Assembly: GCA_964059195.1 (NCBI GenBank)
Contig: CAXKWD010000007.1
Span: 1,054,001-1,118,000, forward strand
Length of the DNA stretch: 64,000 nucleotides
Source of the DNA: Ectobius pallidus
Taxonomy: Eukaryota > Arthropoda > Insecta > Blattodea > Ectobiidae
Direction: 5' to 3'
The notes beneath the pieces are model-generated. The model had not been told where the DNA came from. It searched no databases and worked only from the letters and a program-made list of their open reading frames with translations. Shown here one piece after another: positions 57,431-64,000 of the stretch (position 1 is the first letter of the stretch; each line of letters starts with the position of its first letter). The translations under genes were made by a program, and so were the position numbers.

Positions 57431-58096
57431 TACATTTAAATATGTTACTTAAATAATTTCATTTTAAAAATTGGGATTATTAGTGCTTAAATAATGGAGC
57501 GAGATGAAAGGAAATCGCTTTCCAAGTCTCGTCCAATCACATTTAATGGTTTCTCGTCTTGAATGTAATGTTGATGTAAGGAGTAAGCACTGAATAGGAA
57601 GAGTCCAATAACTGACCACTTATGAAGTGTCTAGTTGGTTGATAAATGGTTTATTTATCGACAGGGATGTATTGCAACTTAGACCTGTGACCGTTGCTGG
57701 TGTGCCAGAATTTTGTTCTTTTGCATGCCATTAAATCTATAGATCGTCCCAACCTTAAAAGACAGTATTGGTCTTATGCAGCGCACTGATGCCAGATCTA
57801 CTCACATCACAAGGCCAGGCACAAGAAATGATAAAGCTCTTACATGTAAATCATTCCTTGAGTAATACTTTCTCTATAAGCCCACAAATCTACATTATTT
57901 GACCAATGTCTACAAAATGTTACACATATAGGCCTACCCTGTAGAATTGAGTAAAAATTCTATGAGACAATCATTCTCGAAAAAAAAAGACCCCTTGCAA
58001 AATTTTCTACTCCTACAATGTGATCTTTTTACAAGTCCACATTCTTTGAATGATTTTTTACTAATCTTTACACACAGATCCTATAAAAACAAGATT
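57431..58096. other. Intronic spacer (REV1 intron)
   Basis: 57945-58090 is one unit of a short tandem repeat (TTCTTTGA, then TTTTACTAATCTTTACACAC) whose other units lie beyond RptC at 58855-59100. Confidence 0.4.
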
Positions 58097-58829
58097 AAAA
58101 AAATCCCTTTAGGCAAGCCTACAGGCTGAGGTAGATTTCTAAGTGCTTTTGGTTAATTTACTGTCGCTGCGTAGCACTCTTCTTCTTTAGCCTTGGCACG
58201 ACAAACCCGCAATAATAACAGCAAAAAAAAAGGAAGATCACTTTTCAAACGTTCAAATCTCGCCTTATATGAGAACTATCAAGAAACTAGTTATTGATTT
58301 GTAGAGTACTCATCAAGAGCTTTTCAACGATACCCCACAAGACGTAGTTTCAAAAATTTCGAATTTCCATCCCCTCACCCCCACCCCCACTCGTACCCCC
58401 AAAACCCCTGAATTGTTGGTGTCACTGTGAACTCCATAGGGAGTACTCTAATTTATTCAAATAAAGTTTCCCTCTATACTTCATAGGGGCCGAGATATAA
58501 ATGTTTTAAAATTTCAACCCCCTCCCCTGACCACCCCCTTGGGCCAATTTTGCTCATTAACGAACTTGTCCGAGCTATTGGGCCTAGAAATAACATAATA
58601 AAATTTGGTTCAAATATCTTCAAAATTACGGCCGCTAGCGTGTAAAGATATATAAATTTATATATATATATTAATATAGGCCTATATATAAATATCACAA
58701 TTTTTTTTTTTAACAGGCGGTGGTTTCGTACTTAGGGAAGCATGAAACGTAAAGATATGAAAGAATTTTTCGAAAATCATGACATGGTATCGATCGCAAT
58801 AGGTAGATTTTTCTTCGAAATCTACCTAA
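58097..58829 (-). repeat. RptC copy in REV1 intron
   Basis: Same orientation and ends as 18118-18978, including the terminal hairpin AGGTAGATTT/AAATCTACCT. It interrupts the short tandem repeat noted in the neighbouring spacers. Confidence 0.65.
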
Positions 58830-60030
58830 TATGCGGAGTTAATTTTGGAAGAAGCCACCCCTTAAATGTTTCTACCCCTATTATATCACCAAAATTTAGA
58901 TCTCCATTCTCTGACCAATTTTACCAGACTTTACACAGAGCTAACAGAACCAGGAGAAAAATTTAGGTAAAACTAAATTTAAAAAAAAAAATCCCTTAAA
59001 TTTAAAAAAAAAATCCCTTAAATCCCTATTAAATGATGTTTAAATCTACATTCTTTGGCTCATTTTACCAGACTTGACACACAGATAGGCAAGACTAATA
59101 GGAATTTCTGTTCTCTTCTTACCTCAACCCCAACATCCATGGTCTTTAGAAGTAATAGGGTGCTACATCCCAAGTCCTCGAGTGAGGTAAGTGGCTCTTC
59201 CTCTAGGACCTAGATTTTGGAAATTAAAAGGACTTTAAGCTAATTATAATATATAAAAAATATATATATTTATTATTATTGTTGTTATTGCTATTATTAT
59301 TACTATTATTGTGTTATAATAATCAAATTTTCAAGAATATAATTGTATTAGGAAAGTACTAGTTAATATATATATTACATACATTTAGGCCTGTTCACTA
59401 CCCTCAGGGAGTGGTATTATTCCTTCCATAAATTTTTTTGCTTGCTCGCTCTTTTAGGTTTGGTTTTTGTTGGTGTTCTCAGAGTACCTTTCGTTTGTTC
59501 TTTTCTTATTCTATACAGTAGCCTAAACTTTCTGAACACCCGGTACCTTCTGCTGTCTCTTTAATTGCCTGGGTAACGTTCATTTTCTTCAAGAAATAAT
59601 TAAGTATATTTAATACTATAGTTCATTCTTTACTGCGCAATTTGCCAACACTGCGATTTCTAGTTTCTCTATTCATAATTAATATTAAATATTAATAAAC
59701 ATAAAATTTAATTTTTAAAAACACAAGTACTACTTCACAACAAAGGTAAACACTGAGCTCTGAAGAAGATACGATAGTCTTAGAAACATCTGAGTAAACA
59801 AAATCTCTACGGTGTTGAGTCATGACTGCCTGAATGGTGAGCTCGGGAAAACTGTGATAAGTTATTAATGCTACATGATACAGAGCTCTGGTTTGTTTTA
59901 AAAACTTTTTCAGGCACCTATAAACATTTCTTCTTGCTTAGTCACCAACGTAAAGCCGAAAACAAAGTAGGTTACTCGCTACCTAATTTTTTTGTGTTAC
60001 CATCTGAAAATTTTCAAGCAGCACTTACCA
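58830..60030. other. Intronic spacer with tandem repeat units
   Basis: Units at about 58855-58965 and 59005-59100 resemble 57945-58090. AAATTTAAAAAAAAAATCCC is doubled near 58975-59020. No coding sequence recognised. Confidence 0.4.
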
Positions 60031-60492
60031 TTTTGGCCCAAATATAAGACGATGATTTTTCCCTCAAAATGTGCCTTATATGCACAGCCTAAGACTTTTA
60101 ACAACTCTTGATTCATAAATGCAGCTGAGAAACGATGACATGCATCCTACCCAAGGTCAAAGTCACGCAAAAATTTCACCAAACTTGACTGAATTTTACT
60201 GAACTTTATTGTTCCCAAATTCATGCTTCTCCTTGTACTGCCGGGTACTCCACTGCTTGGCTTCTCTATTCTCTACGCATATAGCTTTGTTTGACCACCA
60301 TCATGGCGGACCATGTAGAAAAGAAAGCATCTTTATTATCTCAATGTGTTAATAAAGGTGAGAGAAGAAGTTATAACATGAACTTCAAAATTCCATTTTA
60401 TGTGAAGCAAAATGTACTAATAAGCTATTTTATTTATTTTTTCGTAACTACCCTTCAAAAATTCAGGGTCGTCTTATATTCGGCCCAATACG
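60031..60492. mobile_element. Possible pogo/Tigger-type MITE in REV1 intron
   Basis: TTTTGGCCCAAATATAAGAC (60031) faces GTCTTATATTCGGCCCAATA (60470-60489), a 20-bp inverted pair with few differences, of the TTGGCCCGAATATAAG type known in Tigger-like elements. Inside, GERRSYNMNFK resembles the start of a pogo-class transposase DNA-binding domain, after which the frame is lost. No target duplication was identified. Confidence 0.4.
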
Positions 60493-60795
60493 ATAATAAA
60501 AAAATAGGCCTATGTAGCTTTCTTTTAATTGCAGAACCTATGAACGCAAGTGAGATGCAAATACTACATTTAACTGAATACTGTCTTTTAAGGTTGGGAT
60601 GATCGATACTGTCACATTTATGCACACATAAATGCCATTGATACTAACTCTACCACACAGGCTGACACAAGTGTCTACTGAGCCACTGAGGAATTTTATC
60701 TAAGCTCATGAAAAATACAAAATTAAATTGAATGGACTACAGTAAATTTTTAATTTACTTATTATTATTATTTTTATTATTATTATTATTATTAT

Positions 60796-61233
60796 TAGTG
60801 ATGTGTCCTCGATACTTTCGATGCCTCGATACTCTCGATATCTGCATGGTATTGGCATTGAACGATACTTCAGAAAAATCGCTCGATACTTTTTCGATAC
60901 TTTTGTAATTCTGAAATTCTGCAATTAAGTGAGAATGCTAGTATTTTTTAACAAAAACTTGTAAATGGACTGTTTAAAAAACTAATTTTAGTTTTAATGT
61001 AGAGTTTAAAAATAATTATAGGCTACTGATGATATTAAATTTTGTCTCATTAAATGTGCAGACTTAATTAATTTAGTTGGTATTACACAGTTCTCTCAAA
61101 TTTTAATTTTTAATGTACCTATTTATTGAAACTGGAAATGTTGAAGGTATCGAGTATCGAAGTATTGAGTATCGAGGAAAAAATCATGTATCGGTATCGA
61201 GTATCGAGAAAATCTGGTATCGACCCATCCCTA
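60796..61233. mobile_element. hAT MITE with TATCGA subterminal repeats, 438 bp
   Basis: Ends TAGTGATGTGTC and, inverted, TAGGGATGGGTC; flanked by ATTATTAT on both sides (60788-60795, 61234-61241), although the flank is a microsatellite. Both sides are dense in TCGATAC/GTATCGA motifs, as in hAT subterminal regions. Confidence 0.7.
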
Positions 61234-61259
61234 ATTATTATTATTATGATTATTATTAT

Positions 61260-61793
61260 AGTCGTTTGTTGGGGACCACTTTTTTAAATAATTCCCAGGC
61301 CAATTTATATCCTCAGTCTGTCCCTGATCTGAAGACTGATAATAATAATAGAAAAGCGCACAATGTGCATGATTAGTTTGAGCAGAAAGCCGTGAGTGAG
61401 CCTGTCCTCTCGGGGCAAACCATCACATGATATCTGTCACAAGTTCGGTGGCACAAAGCACACACACAGCCCTCATTTGTGATGTGATACGTTTTATTTT
61501 GACACACTAGGTGGTGGAAACCATGAGTCGCAAATCTTGTAGTGATGTGTCTAAGTTCATAGTCTGTGTTCATCCAGTCTGAGTTGGTCATAGCATCTGT
61601 TGAGTAGAAGCTTTGCCATATTTCTTTCTTTTTTTCTTGTAGTTCTTCCTGTAGTTGTATATATGCAGTGGTGGAAGGCAGGAGTAGTTGGTGTCTAAGT
61701 TCTGTTGTGTAGAAAGGTTCTCTTGTGAGTTCTGAAGACTGATGAATACTGCATTTCGATATTAGTGTACAGACTTTGTGGTTAGCGTCAGTT
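61260..61793 (-). pseudogene. LINE C-terminal fragment, in REV1 intron
   Basis: On the minus strand, an open frame from about 61793 to 61373 includes LRHITTRFATHGFHHLVCQN and a CCHC-type motif CVCALCHRTCDRYHVMVC, the kind of zinc-binding end found after the RT of some LINEs. The sequence ends 24 bp before REV1 exon 2, and the other side finishes in ATAATA repeats (61325-61340) and a TTATTA tract. No RT core is present. Confidence 0.5.
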
Positions 61794-61816
61794 CACTACA
61801 AATGATCTTGTTACAG

Positions 61817-62188
61817 GGAGGATATATGGAAGCAAAGAAAAGCAAACTGCTGGAGCAGTTCTCAAGTGCTGTAAGCAAAGAGGATGTTGAGAAAACTAGC
61901 ATCTTTGAAGGTGTTTCTATCTTTGTGAATGGGTACACAGTGCCTTCCGCAGATGAACTGAGACGCATCATGATGCTTCACGGAGGTGTTTATCACCATT
62001 ACCAGACGGACAGAACAACACATGTGATTGCCTCTAATCTCCCTCACTCTAAAATGAAACAGATTGAGACGCACAAAATAGTGAAGCCTCAGTGGATTGT
62101 TGACAGTTTGAAAGCAGGACGATTACTCGATTTCCATCAATACCTCTTGTACAACACTCAGCCATTGCTCAATTTTGGAAATACAAAG
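61817..62188 (+). CDS. REV1: REV1 second coding exon, BRCT domain
   Basis: Acceptor TTACAG ends at 61816 and donor GTAAGT starts at 62189; 124 codons, phase 0 at both ends. It begins GGYMEAKKSKLLEQF, which completes the W-G-G-Y-M motif of exon 1. The BRCT domain runs from about SIFEGVSIFVNGYTVPSADE through MMLHGGVYHHYQTDRTTHVI to PQWIVDSLKAGRLL, with the conserved GG turn and the tryptophan. The REV1 BRCT binds DNA ends and helps recruit the protein. The polymerase core is beyond the window. A LINE fragment ends 24 bp before the acceptor. Confidence 0.93.
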
Positions 62189-62439
62189 GTAAGTTGGTTA
62201 CAAGTTACTATACAGAACCCAGACCCCAGCTGTCACAGATTTAGTTTGCTACGATTTTGTGTTTGTCACTACATAAAAGTACAGACAGGAAATAATCATT
62301 ATAGTACAGACGTATTTCAGAAAAGGCAATTGTGAAATAGTGTGTTATAGTTAGTTATGATGCAAGACGATTACAGGAAACTTATCAGGCAAGCACAAAG
62401 TTAACAAAAGAAACGCTAGCGAGTTTTGTTATTCGTGTG

Positions 62440-63032
62440 GTATAGGTATAGTTCAGGGGCTGAGCCCTGACGGGCTCGCGGACGGAGGCCACATAGGCGG
62501 GCCCATTGCCCACCCCCTAGGAAACGAATGATGTGCATGCCCTAAGGCCCCCCAGTCAACAGACTCCACCACAAGCCCCCACGGAGCTCCCCTACATCCA
62601 ACAAGGACCTGGTACCACTCCACGTGCACCGTACCCAGGGTCCCTCGTACAAGAGCCCCCTAGGCGCGGCACAACCAGACATGCGCCACTAACCCAGGGT
62701 CCCTCTGAGAGCCCCAAAGGCACGGTACACCACCAGCAACTCTTGACCACAAGCAGCGGGGCAGGACGGGGGAGGCCCGCAGCAGAGTCTGCAGCAGGAG
62801 CTGGCCCGAAAACCAGTAAAGGGGAACGGGATGATAATGAGGGGGGAAAGGAAGTTGAAGTGGAGAGTGTTGGTGGAATGAATGAAGGGGGAAACGGGAG
62901 GATCCCCGAGAAAAACCCCCAAAGGTCACGGCTTTGTCCACCACAAATGACACGCCCGCCAGCCCCGAGATTTGAACTCGGGACCGCTAGCATGCCAGGC
63001 CCACGCGCTAAGCATGAGCCACCGTGACGGCA
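62440..63032 (-). repeat. Large tRNA-derived SINE, 593 bp, 12-bp target duplication
   Basis: On the minus strand, the head reads GGTGGCTCATGCTTAGC (A box) and CGAGTTCAAATCTCGGGG (B box). It is followed by TTTTTCTCGGGG and GTTTCCCCCTTC, a long GC-rich body, and a CTATAC repeat tail. GTTATTCGTGTG lies at both ends (62428-62439 and 63033-63044), identical. Because the body is GC-rich it contains long open frames on both strands, which I do not call as genes. It lies in the REV1 intron after exon 2. Confidence 0.8.
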
Positions 63033-63044
63033 GTTATTCGTGTG

Positions 63045-63514
63045 AGTCTGTTAGTTCTTATAACGGTTGAACATTGTATGACATTTTATGTTATTTTGAA
63101 TCACAAATTTTAAAACTAAAGTAAATTTAGTTCCGTTGTGCTTAGAATACCAATCGAGGTAATCTTGTATTATAGTGGAATTCAGTCTCTGTGGTTGGCA
63201 ACAACTTGTTTGAAACAAATAACCATTTGAAATCAACTCTTATACAGTTCAACAGCCCTCAATAGCATGCTCACTCGCTCCCTCACTTCGTGAGACATCG
63301 GGTATACTCGGCGATGTTCGTCTCTCGCAGTCTAAACTTTCACGAAGCGAACAAAATTAGGAAAACCGTTTCTTTATTATATAAGGCCTAAGTGAAATGA
63401 ACACAATGAACAAATATTCTAATTTTACTTTTATTTACAATTTTCATAGCTCTGAACAACAAACATTTTTAATAAACTGCCAGTGTAAATTTCTTAAAAA
63501 TCCTGTAGTCAATT
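63045..63514. other. REV1 intron, nothing recognised
   Basis: AT-rich, with a small TCACTTCGTGAGA inverted repeat near 63282. No REV1 exon 3 seen. Confidence 0.4.
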
Positions 63515-63546
63515 AATAATGGCGGGTGAAGCCGTGGGCACCAGCT
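63515..63546 (+). mobile_element. Decayed Helitron 3' end
   Basis: GGCGGGTGAAGCCGTGGGC is a GC hairpin followed by ACCAG and CTAT, an eroded form of a Helitron terminus (CTAG). Its 5' end was not placed. Confidence 0.45.
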
Positions 63547-63690
63547 ATAAATTATAATATATTGATAGTTTAACCCTGGAAGTATTGCGGACAATAAAAA
63601 TCTAAACAAACCACTCCTTCCCTTGAAAATTATGTCAGTTCTGAAAATTACAATGAATTTATCAAATAAAATTCACATCATATTCATCTG

Positions 63691-64000
63691 TCAACAAACG
63701 ATGTGTATTATCAGTGTTCACTGGTAGCTTTGGAACTGCATAAAACTTATCTGGATCTGCAAGGAAAAGAGTATCTTATACGCAGAATACATTTACCACC
63801 AACAGATAATGGCCCGCCATTTAAACTTACAAGAAGGCAGTTTCCTGTAAGGGTAGCCTTCGCAATGACAATTAATAAGTCCCAAGGACAGACTTTAGAT
63901 AAGGTCGGAATTCATTTGCCAGAACAAGTGTTTATGCATGGACAACTATATGTAGAGGATGTAAGAGTTAAGGTGGAAAACACATCAGAACAGGGGAAGT
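63691..64000 (+). pseudogene. Helitron helicase C-terminal fragment (partial at edge)
   Basis: Reads LDLQGKEYLIRRIHLPPTDN then RRQFPVRVAFAMTINKSQGQ and VGIHLPEQVFMHGQLYV. This is the C-terminal helicase-motif block of PIF1-type Helitron helicases (motif V-like FAMTINKSQGQ, then LP-x-x-VF-x-HGQLYV). The next residues should be an A-L-S-R-V motif but read EDVRV, suggesting decay. It is cut by the window edge, so the extent is unknown. Confidence 0.75.

Noticed and set aside
62533..63027. Pro-rich 164-codon frame and opposite frames
   Set aside because: They fall inside the GC-rich SINE body, bounded by a target duplication.

Overview
This window is animal nuclear DNA, AT-rich and packed with transposable elements. 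It has spliced exons, tRNA-derived SINEs, non-LTR retrotransposons, Helitrons, and Tc1/mariner, hAT and P-like DNA transposons. The element mix, the scattered TAGGCCTA motif and the long repeat-filled introns suggest a large insect genome. A cockroach-like or other polyneopteran insect is my best guess, but the sequence does not settle the species.

Only one host gene is recognised with good confidence: the start of REV1 (translesion DNA synthesis), on the + strand. A short first coding exon at 57138-57191 is joined over a 4.6 kb intron to a BRCT-domain exon at 61817-62188. The rest of the gene lies beyond the window. Weaker exon calls are a MADF-like exon (19762-19878), a THAP-domain first exon (39992-40076) and a P-element/THAP9-like transposase exon (45789-45970).

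Layout: 1-4.6 kb holds a complete Tc1/mariner-superfamily transposon with a long open transposase frame, joined at one shared TA to a fold-back mariner derivative. 4.9-14 kb holds a hAT MITE, reversed repeat copies (families named here RptA and RptB), a Helitron ending in CTAG and a SINE with a 16-bp target duplication. 15-16.8 kb is a dead LINE with poly(A). 18-22 kb has two inverted copies of a third family (RptC) around the MADF-like exon, then a 119-bp minisatellite. 25-37 kb has three RptA copies. The second contains a 4.5 kb hAT transposon with an intact 613-residue transposase, which itself contains an unclassified 1.95 kb inverted-repeat element. The third carries a small hAT MITE at exactly the same target octamer. 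37-41 kb has two low-complexity blocks in opposite orientation around a deleted mariner and the THAP exon. 41-47 kb has a LINE ORF1, a hAT derivative and the P-like exon. 47-57 kb has a TIR element with a 178-bp internal repeat, a SINE, a DD39D mariner, an RT fragment and a Helitron with a nested MITE. 57-64 kb is REV1 with its intron insertions, ending in a Helitron helicase fragment.

The window contains no operon or gene cluster. Its interest lies in nested insertions with clean boundaries, the intact transposases, target-site reuse, and elements I could not classify. Family names come from motifs read by eye; no database search was run.
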